DNA of 45,358 nucleotides from JBCDBL01 sp039183635. GTDB taxonomy: Bacteria; Pseudomonadota; Alphaproteobacteria; Caulobacterales; Parvularculaceae. The position numbers and the translations under genes were made by a program. Below, in pieces: positions 34,250-42,330 of the stretch. Each line of letters begins with the position of its first letter. The first letter of the stretch is position 1. The stretch covers positions 1 through 45,358 of the forward strand of contig JBCDBL010000011.1 of NCBI GenBank assembly GCA_039183635.1, read 5' to 3'. The notes below the pieces were generated by a model. That model was not told where the DNA came from, searched no databases, and saw only the letters and a list, made by a program, of their open reading frames with translations.

Positions 34250-35415
34250 CCGCCCGGGTCTATCTCGATCATAATGCGACATCGCCGCTGCGCCCCGCTG
34301 CGCGCGAAACGATGCAGGCCGCCCTTGGGCTTGACGGCAATGCATCGTCCGTGCACGCCGAAGGTCGTAAGGCGCGCGGTCTTATCGAGACGGCGCGGGC
34401 CCAGCTCTCCGCCGCCCTGAACGCGCCGGCGAACGGCATCGTGTTCACCAGCGGCGGGACGGAGGCGAACAATCTCGCCCTTTACGGCGCTGTCGGCCGG
34501 GGCGCAACGCGGCTTTTCGTGTCGGCTATTGAACACGACGCAACGCTGTGCCCGGCCGCAGATCTCGGTGAGCGGAACGGCGTTTCGGTGGAGACTTTTC
34601 CGGTGCTTGCGTCGGGCCTGATTGACGTGGCGTGGCTGGCCGACCGTCTCGATGGGTATGACTTGGCCCATGAGGGGGATTTCCTCGTCGCCGTGATGTT
34701 GGCCAATAATGAGACGGGTGTTGTCCAGCCCCTGGACGATATTTCCGACATCGTGCGCCGGGCCGGCGGCCTTTTGTTTGTGGATGCAGCGCAGGGGCTT
34801 GGCCGCACGCCCCTGGACTTTCTTGAACTCGACGCCGATTTTCTTTCCGTATCGGGCCATAAGTTCGGCGGCCCCCAAGGGAGCGGCGCCTTGGTTACGC
34901 GGCCGGGCGTCGCCTTCGCCCCGCGCCAAAGGGGCGGCGGCCAGGAACACTATCGCCGCGCCGGCACTGAAAATGTCGCCGCCATTGCCGGGCTTGGCGC
35001 TGCGGCGGAAGCGGCCGCGGCCGATGCGCCGGTCGTCGAGCGCCTGTCGGAAATCCGCGACGGTATGGCCAATGAACTGACATCCCGTTTTCCCGAGATC
35101 ATCGTCCACGGCGCGGCGGCGCCCCGGCTTGCGAACACGCTGTGTTTTTCCGCGCCGGGCTTTTCCTCCGAAACCCAGGTGATGGCGCTGGATCTCGCCG
35201 GCGTTGCGGTCAGCGCGGGGTCGGCTTGCTCTTCCGGGAAGGTAAAGCCGAGCCATGTACTGCGCGCCATGGGCGCTGATGAGGCGGTTGCGGGATCGGC
35301 GGTGCGCGTGTCGCTGGGATGGAATTCAACCTCCGCAGATGCGGAAAGATTTGTGGAGGCCTGGTCTGACGCCTATGGCCGCGTGCGCGATAGAGCGCCC
35401 GTGGCCGCAGCGTGA
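34246..35415 (+). CDS. Cysteine desulfurase, NifS/IscS-like (class I)
   Basis: A 389-residue PLP enzyme that takes sulfur from cysteine. Signatures are the N-terminal VYLDHNATSPLRP, SSVHAEGRKAR and FTSGGTEANNLAL, the PLP-binding Lys in VSGHKFGGPQG, and the catalytic Cys in SAGSACSSGKVKPSH on a long mobile loop, as in class I desulfurases. GTG 34246 overlaps the iscR stop (GTGA), so the two are coupled. A second desulfurase of the SufS class is encoded later in the same operon, so this gene may feed a different sulfur acceptor. It is 50 bp before sufB. Confidence 0.93.
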   Translation: MTARVYLDHNATSPLRPAARETMQAALGLDGNASSVHAEGRKARGLIETARAQLSAALNAPANGIVFTSGGTEANNLALYGAVGRGATRLFVSAIEHDATLCPAADLGERNGVSVETFPVLASGLIDVAWLADRLDGYDLAHEGDFLVAVMLANNETGVVQPLDDISDIVRRAGGLLFVDAAQGLGRTPLDFLELDADFLSVSGHKFGGPQGSGALVTRPGVAFAPRQRGGGQEHYRRAGTENVAAIAGLGAAAEAAAADAPVVERLSEIRDGMANELTSRFPEIIVHGAAAPRLANTLCFSAPGFSSETQVMALDLAGVAVSAGSACSSGKVKPSHVLRAMGADEAVAGSAVRVSLGWNSTSADAERFVEAWSDAYGRVRDRAPVAAA

Positions 35416-35465
35416 GGGCGGGCTAATTTAAATGCGTAAACACTTGTCACTGGAGAACGTTTGAC

Positions 35466-36926
35466 ATGGGCGCTGTGCGCGAAACGGTGGAAACGGCGAA
35501 AGAGCTGGAGCAATACAAGTACGGCTTTGTCACCGAAATCGAATCGGAAAAGGCCCCGAAGGGCCTCAACGAAGACATTGTGCGCTTCATTTCCGCGAAA
35601 AAGGACGAGCCCCAATGGATGCTCGACTGGCGCCTCGACGCCTATCGCCGGTGGCTGCAGATGGAAGAGCCCACATGGGCGATGGTGGATTATCCTGAGA
35701 TCGATTATCAGGACGCCTATTATTACGCCGCGCCAAAGGCCATTGACGGTCCCAAGAGCCTCGACGAGGTGGACCCGGAGCTGTTGGCGACTTACGAAAA
35801 GCTCGGCATTCCCTTGAAAGAGCAGGAAATTCTCGCTGGCGTCAAAAAAGGCGTCGCGGTGGATGCGGTGTTCGACTCGGTGTCCGTGGCGACCACGTTC
35901 CGGGAGGAGCTGGCCAAAGCCGGCGTCATCTTCATGTCGATTTCCGAGGCCATTCGGGAGCATCCGGAGCTTGTACAGAAGTATCTGGGCACGGTGGTCC
36001 CGGCGTCGGACAATTTCTTCGCAACGCTGAACTCAGCCGTGTTCTCCGACGGCACGTTTGTTTATGTGCCGGAGGGCGTGCATTGCCCGATGGAGCTGTC
36101 CACCTATTTCCGCATTAATGAGGCGAATACGGGACAGTTCGAGCGCACCCTGATCGTCGCGGACAAAGGCGCGTATGTGAGTTATCTCGAAGGCTGCACG
36201 GCGCCGATGCGCGATGAGAACCAGCTGCACGCTGCGGTGGTGGAGCTGGTCGCGTTGGATGATGCGGAAATCAAATATTCGACGGTGCAGAACTGGTATC
36301 CCGGGGACAAGGACGGCAAGGGCGGCATCTATAACTTTGTCACCAAGCGGGCCGACTGCCGGGGCGCGAACTCCAAAGTGTCCTGGACGCAAGTGGAGAC
36401 AGGCTCCGCCGTCACCTGGAAATATCCGTCCTGTGTCTTGCGGGGCGACAATTCGGTGGGGGAGTTTTACTCGATCGCCATCACGAACAACTTTCAGCAG
36501 GCGGACACCGGCACCAAGATGATCCATCTGGGTAAGAACACAAAGTCCCGGATCATCGCCAAGGGCATTTCAGCGGGCAAGTCGAATTCCACCTATCGGG
36601 GCCTTGTCAGCGCCCATCGCAACGCCAGCGGTTCGCGCAATTACACCCAGTGCGACAGCCTCCTCATCGGCGATCAGTGCGGCGCCCACACGGTGCCTTA
36701 CATTGAGACCAAAACCCCAAGCGCCATTGTGGAGCATGAAGCGACCACCTCCCGCTTGTCCGAGGACCAGCTGTTTTACTGTATGCAGCGCGGCCTGTCG
36801 GAAGAAGAGGCGGTGACGCTGCTGGTGAATGGGTTCTGTAAAGAGGTGTTGCAGGAGCTTCCCATGGAGTTCGCTGTGGAGGCGCAGAAACTGGTGGGCG
36901 TCAGCCTTGAGGGGAGCGTGGGCTAG
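35466..36926 (+). CDS. sufB: SufB, Fe-S cluster scaffold subunit
   Basis: A 486-residue scaffold protein of the SufBC2D complex, on which Fe-S clusters are assembled in the cytoplasm. It has the usual N-terminal helical part (YKYGFVTEIESEKAPKGLNEDIVRFISAKK), then the beta-helix core with FVYVPEGVHCPMELSTYFRIN, YLEGCTAPMRDENQLHAAVVEL, NSKVSWTQVETGSAVTWKYPS and CDSLLIGDQCGAHTVPYIE, and the SufB C-terminal helices (LSEDQLFYCMQRGLSEEEA). GGAG lies 10 nt before the ATG. It is 50 bp after the first desulfurase, and a 116-bp gap with a small hairpin separates it from sufC. Confidence 0.97.
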   Translation: MGAVRETVETAKELEQYKYGFVTEIESEKAPKGLNEDIVRFISAKKDEPQWMLDWRLDAYRRWLQMEEPTWAMVDYPEIDYQDAYYYAAPKAIDGPKSLDEVDPELLATYEKLGIPLKEQEILAGVKKGVAVDAVFDSVSVATTFREELAKAGVIFMSISEAIREHPELVQKYLGTVVPASDNFFATLNSAVFSDGTFVYVPEGVHCPMELSTYFRINEANTGQFERTLIVADKGAYVSYLEGCTAPMRDENQLHAAVVELVALDDAEIKYSTVQNWYPGDKDGKGGIYNFVTKRADCRGANSKVSWTQVETGSAVTWKYPSCVLRGDNSVGEFYSIAITNNFQQADTGTKMIHLGKNTKSRIIAKGISAGKSNSTYRGLVSAHRNASGSRNYTQCDSLLIGDQCGAHTVPYIETKTPSAIVEHEATTSRLSEDQLFYCMQRGLSEEEAVTLLVNGFCKEVLQELPMEFAVEAQKLVGVSLEGSVG

Positions 36927-36998
36927 CGCCTGGTTCCCCAGACAGAAGCTGGTAACCCGATCCGTCAGCTGAAAGCCTTACGCATATTGAACGATAAT

Positions 36999-37012
36999 CC
37001 TGCTTGCGCAGG
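36999..37012. repeat. Small hairpin in the sufB-sufC gap
   Basis: CCTGC (36999-37003) pairs with GCAGG (37008-37012) around TTGC; flanking AT/AT can extend the stem with a bulge. It is the only sizeable gap inside the suf operon (116 bp) and resembles the short CCTGCGCAGG-type repeats scattered in many proteobacteria. It could influence mRNA processing. Confidence 0.4.
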
Positions 37013-37042
37013 GATGAATGCTTGGAAAAGAAGATTTAGAAG

Positions 37043-37804
37043 ATGACAATGCTAAACATCAAAGATCTCCACGTCGCCGTCGGTGAAGATGAAACGGAAA
37101 TTATTCGCGGCCTGTCCCTGTCCCTGAACGCCGGCGAAGTCCACGCCATTATGGGGCCGAACGGCTCCGGCAAGTCGACATTGTCTTACACCATAGCGGG
37201 TCGCGATGATTACGAGGTCGCCTCCGGCGATATTGTGTACAAGGGCGAAAGCCTTTTGGACGACGATCCCCACGAACGCGCCGCGAAGGGGGTGTTCCTG
37301 TCCTTTCAGTACCCGCTGGAAATTCCCGGCGTGGCGACGCTCACCTTTCTGCGCACGGCCTTGAACGCCCAGAAAAAAGCGCGGGGGGAGGAGGAGCTGT
37401 CGGCGGCGGACTTCATGCGGCTGATCCGCGACAAGGCCGAAAAGCTGAATGTCAGTCAGGACATGCTGAAGCGTCCGCTGAACGTTGGCTTTTCCGGCGG
37501 GGAGAAAAAGCGGATGGAGATTTTGCAAATGTCTTTGTTCGAACCGTCCCTCGCCATTCTCGATGAAACGGACTCCGGCCTCGACATCGATGCGCTGAAA
37601 ACGGTGGCGGAGGGTGTCAACGCCTTGCGCTCCCCGGAGCGGGCCATGCTGGTCATCACCCATTACCAGCGCCTGCTCGATTACATCAAACCGGACTTTG
37701 TCCATGTGCTCGCCAAGGGCAAAATCGTGCGCACCGGCGGGCCGGAGCTCGCCAAAGAGCTGGAAGCGTCCGGTTACGATCAGATTATTTCGGAGGCGGC
37801 GTAA
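37043..37804 (+). CDS. sufC: SufC, ATPase of the SufBCD complex
   Basis: A 253-residue ABC-type ATPase. Walker A is GPNGSGKST, the signature motif is FSGGEKKRMEI, and Walker B is LAILDETDSGLDID, with the SufC-specific EKKR and TDSGLDID wording. It binds SufB and SufD and drives cluster assembly by ATP hydrolysis; it is not membrane-associated. The start follows a weak AGAAG upstream. sufD begins directly at the base after the sufC stop, and its Shine-Dalgarno (GGAGG) lies inside the sufC end. Confidence 0.97.
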   Translation: MTMLNIKDLHVAVGEDETEIIRGLSLSLNAGEVHAIMGPNGSGKSTLSYTIAGRDDYEVASGDIVYKGESLLDDDPHERAAKGVFLSFQYPLEIPGVATLTFLRTALNAQKKARGEEELSAADFMRLIRDKAEKLNVSQDMLKRPLNVGFSGGEKKRMEILQMSLFEPSLAILDETDSGLDIDALKTVAEGVNALRSPERAMLVITHYQRLLDYIKPDFVHVLAKGKIVRTGGPELAKELEASGYDQIISEAA

Positions 37805-39079
37805 GTGTCGAACGCAACAGCCTTAACGCCAGCCGAAGACGCCTTCGTCGCCGCCTTTGACGGCGCAGACGCTTTGCACGGGCCCCGCCGGGCGGCGCTG
37901 GAGGCGTTTGCGGCGGCGGGTCTGCCCCACAAGCGCGTCGAGGATTGGAAATACACGGACCTGCGCGCGAGTTTGCGTGAGGCGCTGCCCTCCGCTGCGC
38001 CGTCGGATGCGGCGGTTCCCCCGCGCCGGACCATTGTCGATGCGCCGGCGATGGAAATCGTCGTGGAGAACGGATTTGTGCGCCAGGGCGCGGACAAGGC
38101 GCCGGAGGGCGTTTCCATTTCCTCCTTGTCCGACGCGTTGGCCGGCGGCGCCGTGACGGAGGCCGATGCGGAGCGTTTTTCCGGCGCGGGCGCCGTAGAC
38201 GCGCTGAACGCCGCCCTCGCCGGAGATGGCGTCGTCCTGTCCGTCGCTGACGGTGTGACTGTTGAGACGCCGGTCCTGATACGCTATCGCGGCCTGGCCG
38301 ACGCCGGGGCGTTCCACGCACGCAGCCTGATCGACATCGGCGCGGGCGCCGAGGCGAGCGTCATCGAGCTTTACGAATATGAAGGCGGCGGGCTGTTCGC
38401 CAATGTGTCGTCCTCGGTGCGCATCGCCGACGGCGCGGCGCTGAAGCGCTATATTCTCCATACGTCCCATGACGCCGCCACGGATGTTTCGACCTCCGCC
38501 GTCCGCCTTGCGCCCGGCGCCGCGCTCACCCAAAGCCTGATCGGCTTCGGCGGCAAGCTCAGCCGATTTGAGACGCATCTGGAGCATTTGGGAGAAGGCG
38601 CCGTTGCACGGCTTGACGGCGCGTTCCTTCTTGGCGGGCGGCGTCACGCCGATACGACAACCCGCATCGTTCACGCCGCACCGGAGGGGGAGACCTATCA
38701 GCGTCACAAGAATGTGGTGCGCGATACGGCGCGCTCCGTCTTCCAGGGCAAGTTTCTGGTGGAGCGCCCGGCCCAGAAAACCGATGCGCAAATGGGAACT
38801 CACACCCTCTTATTGTCTGACGGCGCAGCGGCGGACGCCAAGCCTGAACTTGAGATCTATGCCGACGATGTGAAATGCGCCCACGGGGCGACCTCCGGCG
38901 CCCTCGACGACGATGCGTTGTTCTATCTCGGCTCCCGCGGCGTGCCGCCGGAGCAGGCGCGGGCCCTGTTGGTGGAGGCGTTTTTGAATGAAATCATCGA
39001 CGACATCGACCATGACGGTTTGCAAGCGGACTTTAAGGCTCTCGTGCGCGACTGGCTGGCCGGGGAGGGTGCGGCATGA
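37805..39079 (+). CDS. sufD: SufD, Fe-S scaffold partner subunit
   Basis: A 424-residue SufB paralogue. The N-terminus has RVEDWKYTDLRASLREA; the core beta-helix is in residues 150-380, with AEASVIELYEYEGGGLFANVSSSVRIADGA and LLSDGAAADAKPELEIYADDVKCAHGATSGALDDDALFYLGSRGVPPEQARALLVEAFLNEI, the conserved SufB/D C-terminal block. It completes the SufBC2D scaffold. It starts with GTG at 37805, directly after the sufC TAA, with GGAGG inside sufC, and its stop overlaps the sufS ATG by 4 bp. Confidence 0.96.
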   Translation: MSNATALTPAEDAFVAAFDGADALHGPRRAALEAFAAAGLPHKRVEDWKYTDLRASLREALPSAAPSDAAVPPRRTIVDAPAMEIVVENGFVRQGADKAPEGVSISSLSDALAGGAVTEADAERFSGAGAVDALNAALAGDGVVLSVADGVTVETPVLIRYRGLADAGAFHARSLIDIGAGAEASVIELYEYEGGGLFANVSSSVRIADGAALKRYILHTSHDAATDVSTSAVRLAPGAALTQSLIGFGGKLSRFETHLEHLGEGAVARLDGAFLLGGRRHADTTTRIVHAAPEGETYQRHKNVVRDTARSVFQGKFLVERPAQKTDAQMGTHTLLLSDGAAADAKPELEIYADDVKCAHGATSGALDDDALFYLGSRGVPPEQARALLVEAFLNEIIDDIDHDGLQADFKALVRDWLAGEGAA

Positions 39080-40320
39080 GCGCGACGCCGGCCAAACAGA
39101 CAAACGCCTTCGACGCAGAGGCTGTGCGGGCGGACTTTCCAATCCTCGCGAGCGAGGCGAACGGCAAGCCGCTCGTCTATCTCGACAACGCCGCCTCGGC
39201 GCAAAAGCCCCGGGCGGTGATGGACGCCATGCGCCTGACCGCGGAGGCGGGCTACGCCAACGTCCACCGGGGCCTCCATTACCTCAGCAACAAGGCGACG
39301 GCCGATTTCGAGGCGGCGCGGGGGAAGGTCGCGTCTTTCCTGAACGCCGCCCGCCCTGAGGAAATCGTCTTTACAAGCGGCGGGACGGCGGCGGTGAATC
39401 TTGTCGCCTACGGCCTCGCCCCGACGATTAAGCCGGGCGATGAAATCATCCTTTCCATAATGGAGCACCACTCCAACATCGTGCCCTGGCATTTCCTGCG
39501 GGAGCGTCACGGCGCCGTGTTGAAATGGGTGGACGTCAACGACGACGGAAGCTTCGACATCGACGCCTATAAAGCAGCGTTCACGGACCGTACACGGTTC
39601 GTTGCGATCACCCATATGTCGAACGTCCTTGGCACGCAAACGCCGGGGCGGGAATTGTCCGACATCGCCCATGCCTATGGCGTTGAAATCCTTCTCGACG
39701 GCTGCCAGAGCGCCGTTCACGGCGCCATCGACGTTCAAGCCCTCGATTGCGATTACTTTGTCGCTACGGGCCATAAACTGTACGGGCCGACGGGGATTGG
39801 CGTTCTTTACGGAAAATACGCCGCCCTTGAGGCGCTGGCGCCTTTCCATGGCGGCGGGGAGATGATTGAGACGGTGACGGAAGACACGGTCACCTACAAC
39901 GATCCGCCCCACAGGTTCGAGGCGGGGACGCCGCCGATCCTGGAGGCGATCGGCCTTGGAGCTGCGATCGATTACATGATGTCCCAGGACGGCGCCGCCG
40001 TGGCGGCCCATGAGGCGGCCTTGCTGGAGCATGCGGCGGAGGCGCTGCGCGGGCTCAACTGGGTTGAGGCTTACGGCGCCGCGCCGTGCAAGGGTGCGAT
40101 CCTGTCCTTCAACATGGACGGCGCTCACGCCCATGACGTGGCGACGTTGCTGGACCAGTCGGGCGTCGCCGTCAGGGCCGGCCACCATTGCGCCCAGCCG
40201 CTGATGCGCCGCCTCGGCGTCCCGGCGACGGCCCGGGCGTCTTTCGCCATGTACAACACCCATGAAGATGTGGACGCCTTTGTCGCCGCGCTGCAAAAAG
40301 CCCGTGCGATATTAGGTTAA
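39076..40320 (+). CDS. sufS: SufS, cysteine desulfurase class II
   Basis: A 414-residue PLP enzyme. Signatures are VYLDNAASAQKP and VHRGLHYLSNKAT near the N-terminus, VFTSGGTAAVNLVA, the PLP Lys in ATGHKLYGPTGIG, and the catalytic Cys in RAGHHCAQPLMRRLG on the short beta-hairpin loop typical of class II (SufS/CsdA). It supplies persulfide sulfur to the SufBCD scaffold, normally via SufE or SufU; neither is encoded in the window. ATG 39076 overlaps the sufD stop (ATGA), so they are coupled. Confidence 0.96.
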   Translation: MSATPAKQTNAFDAEAVRADFPILASEANGKPLVYLDNAASAQKPRAVMDAMRLTAEAGYANVHRGLHYLSNKATADFEAARGKVASFLNAARPEEIVFTSGGTAAVNLVAYGLAPTIKPGDEIILSIMEHHSNIVPWHFLRERHGAVLKWVDVNDDGSFDIDAYKAAFTDRTRFVAITHMSNVLGTQTPGRELSDIAHAYGVEILLDGCQSAVHGAIDVQALDCDYFVATGHKLYGPTGIGVLYGKYAALEALAPFHGGGEMIETVTEDTVTYNDPPHRFEAGTPPILEAIGLGAAIDYMMSQDGAAVAAHEAALLEHAAEALRGLNWVEAYGAAPCKGAILSFNMDGAHAHDVATLLDQSGVAVRAGHHCAQPLMRRLGVPATARASFAMYNTHEDVDAFVAALQKARAILG

Positions 40321-40337
40321 GAAAATAAGGCAAAGCC

Positions 40338-40751
40338 ATGAGCGAACGCGATATTTTAGAGCTTGAGGCCGTGAATGAACCGCCTGCGTCGGCTGCTGAA
40401 GGCGCTGCAGAGCCTGTTAAGGCTGCGGATCTTTCCGAGGAGGAGTTGAACAAGCTCACGGACGCCATCGTCACGGCGTTGAAGACCGTTTACGACCCTG
40501 AGATTCCGGTTGATATTTACGAGTTGGGCCTCATCTATAAAGTAGATTTTGAAGATGGCGGCGTTGTTGCGATACAAATGACGTTGACTGCCCCGGGATG
40601 CCCTGTTGCTGGCGAGATGCCAGGCTGGGTCCAGCAGGCGGTGGAGCGTGTCGACGGCGTTAACGCTGCGAAAGTGGAGATGACGTTCGATCCGCCCTGG
40701 TCGCCGGCTATGATGTCGGATGAGGCGAAACTCGAATTGAACATGTTTTAA
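40338..40751 (+). CDS. sufT: SufT, MIP18/DUF59-family Fe-S assembly factor
   Basis: A 137-residue protein with an acidic low-complexity N-terminus (about 35 residues) and a DUF59 domain: LTDAIVTALKTVYDPEIPVDIYELGLIYKVDFEDGG, the conserved LTAPGCPVAGEMP with its single Cys, and FDPPWSPAMMSDEAKLELNMF. SufT helps maturation of Fe-S proteins downstream of the scaffold. It lies 17 bp after sufS and 12 bp before sufA, with AGG just upstream of the ATG, so it is part of the operon. Confidence 0.94.
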   Translation: MSERDILELEAVNEPPASAAEGAAEPVKAADLSEEELNKLTDAIVTALKTVYDPEIPVDIYELGLIYKVDFEDGGVVAIQMTLTAPGCPVAGEMPGWVQQAVERVDGVNAAKVEMTFDPPWSPAMMSDEAKLELNMF

Positions 40752-40763
40752 GGATAAAGCGCG

Positions 40764-41126
40764 ATGCCGCGTCCAAGACCTAAAGCCGTAACGCTAACTG
40801 ACGCCGCCGCAACGCGGGTCAAAGCGATTATGTCGAAGACCGACAACTCCTATATCGGCTTAAAAGTCGGCGTGAAGAACGGCGGCTGCGCCGGCATGGA
40901 ATATGTCATGAACTATGCCGAGGCTGCTGAACCTCTGGACGAAGTTGTTGAAGACAAGGGCGTGACGATCCTTATCGATCCGAAGGCGATTTTATTCCTT
41001 CTCGGCACGGAGATCGATTACGTCGTAGAGAAATTGTCGTCGCGTTTTGTGTTCAACAACCCGAACCAGACAGACGCTTGCGGTTGCGGCGAAAGCGTCA
41101 CCATCGCCCCGGCCGCATCGGCGTAA
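40764..41126 (+). CDS. sufA: SufA/IscA-type Fe-S carrier
   Basis: A 120-residue HesB/IscA-family A-type carrier that receives clusters and passes them to target enzymes. The three ligand cysteines are in NGGCAGMEYVMNYA and in the C-terminal ACGCGES. The first site reads GGCAGMEY rather than the more usual GGCSGFQY, a variant seen in many alphaproteobacterial homologues. AAGGA lies about 8 nt upstream. Last gene of the suf operon; its stop codon is inside a short palindrome shared with the convergent GGDEF gene. Confidence 0.95.
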   Translation: MPRPRPKAVTLTDAAATRVKAIMSKTDNSYIGLKVGVKNGGCAGMEYVMNYAEAAEPLDEVVEDKGVTILIDPKAILFLLGTEIDYVVEKLSSRFVFNNPNQTDACGCGESVTIAPAASA

Positions 41127-41136
41127 TTTTACGCCG
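41119..41136. terminator. Palindrome formed by two convergent stop codons
   Basis: CGGCGTAA-TT-TTACGCCG is a perfect 8-bp-arm palindrome. Its left half contains the sufA stop TAA and its right half the complementary TAA stop of the GGDEF gene, with two bases between them. It may serve as a weak bidirectional terminator; there are no long U-runs. Confidence 0.45.
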
Positions 41137-42181
41137 CCGCTTCGATTTTCGCGAGATCTTCCTCTGACAACGCCCGGTTCCGTCCGGCCCGTTTTGCTGC
41201 GTACAGGCACTGGTCGGCCCGCTCGATCAAGGCTTGGGGTTTTTCACCGGGGCGGAATTTCGCAATGCCGAGAGAAACGGTGACCGTACCCAGGTCTTCG
41301 TTTGTCGAACGCTTTTTCAAGCGTTTCGCCTCGATGGCCTGGCGCATCGTATTGGCGAGAGTGACGCCGTGTTCCAAAGAAGTTTGCGGTAGAACCACGA
41401 CAAACTCCTCTCCGCCATAGCGGGCGAGGAGGTCGCGGCCTTTCACATTGGCGTTCATTGTGGACGCCACGAGCCGCAAAACCTGGTCCCCGGTCTGATG
41501 GCCCCAGGTGTCGTTGAACGCTTTGAAGTGGTCAATATCGGTAACGATGAGGCACATTTCTTCGCCTGAGCTTTCCGCCTCAGCCATCAGTGCACGAAGC
41601 GTTTCATCAAAGCATTTGCGATTGGCGATTCCGGTCAGGCCGTCCGTCAGCGCTTCGGACCTGACTTTTTCAACGCTATCGCGAAGGGTGCAGATCTCGC
41701 GGGTGGATTCGGCCAGCCGTTCTTCAAGTTTACGGTTTTGAGTTTCCATCGCCCGCGTTGCGCGCAATATGCCGTCTAACAATGTGCGGACGGCGTCAGT
41801 GTCTTCAATATGGCTCAGTTGACCGCTCGCGCCAGCCAAAGCGTCGCCGTAAGCGGATGTGTTGCGGCCGGTGTCTTCCAGCACTTGGACGATGTCGGTG
41901 ATTTCCGTTTCAACGCCGCTTGCAGCTTGCAAGATGCTGTCGCTCATCTCTAAATTGGCGAAGTGACGGTCGTACAACTCCCCGGTCACGTCTTCGGAGA
42001 TGTCGGCTTTGTTTATGACTTTTGTAAGGTCATCCGAAAGTTTCGGGTTTTGACCTGAAAGGTGCGCATACCACATTTCAAAGTTTTGCGGAGTCGCAGG
42101 CGCCCCAACCTTTTCCAATTCGGCCAGCGCTTTTTTGGCGACTTCAAATGACTTTACAACTTTCTGGTCCGCAGCGGACAT
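41129..42181 (-). CDS. Diguanylate cyclase (GGDEF domain)
   Basis: A 350-residue cytoplasmic protein. Residues 1-175 are helical with no known sensor domain and a coiled coil just before the catalytic part (MRRAMETQNRKLEERLAESTREICTLRDSVEKV region). The GGDEF domain (about 178-340) has the intact active site GGEEF (256-260), DIDHFKAFND and DALTDGLTGIANR-like LTDGLTGIANRKCFD. The inhibitory-site position reads KGRD (247-250) instead of RxxD, so product inhibition may be weakened. It probably makes c-di-GMP. It lies downstream of the helicase gene on the same strand (149-bp gap) and converges on sufA. Confidence 0.92.
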   Translation of the reverse strand: MSAADQKVVKSFEVAKKALAELEKVGAPATPQNFEMWYAHLSGQNPKLSDDLTKVINKADISEDVTGELYDRHFANLEMSDSILQAASGVETEITDIVQVLEDTGRNTSAYGDALAGASGQLSHIEDTDAVRTLLDGILRATRAMETQNRKLEERLAESTREICTLRDSVEKVRSEALTDGLTGIANRKCFDETLRALMAEAESSGEEMCLIVTDIDHFKAFNDTWGHQTGDQVLRLVASTMNANVKGRDLLARYGGEEFVVVLPQTSLEHGVTLANTMRQAIEAKRLKKRSTNEDLGTVTVSLGIAKFRPGEKPQALIERADQCLYAAKRAGRNRALSEEDLAKIEAAA

Positions 42182-42330
42182 GTATGCACCCCTAATCGAT
42201 CTGCAACTCTGGCGCGAAGCTGCATAACCGCTTCGCTAAGCCAAGGTTAGCTTTAGCTGTGGAGCGTAAAGGAATGCCTAATCTCGACGGATTTCAGCTG
42301 AATTACCGGTGACTTTTAGGGGACAAAGGA

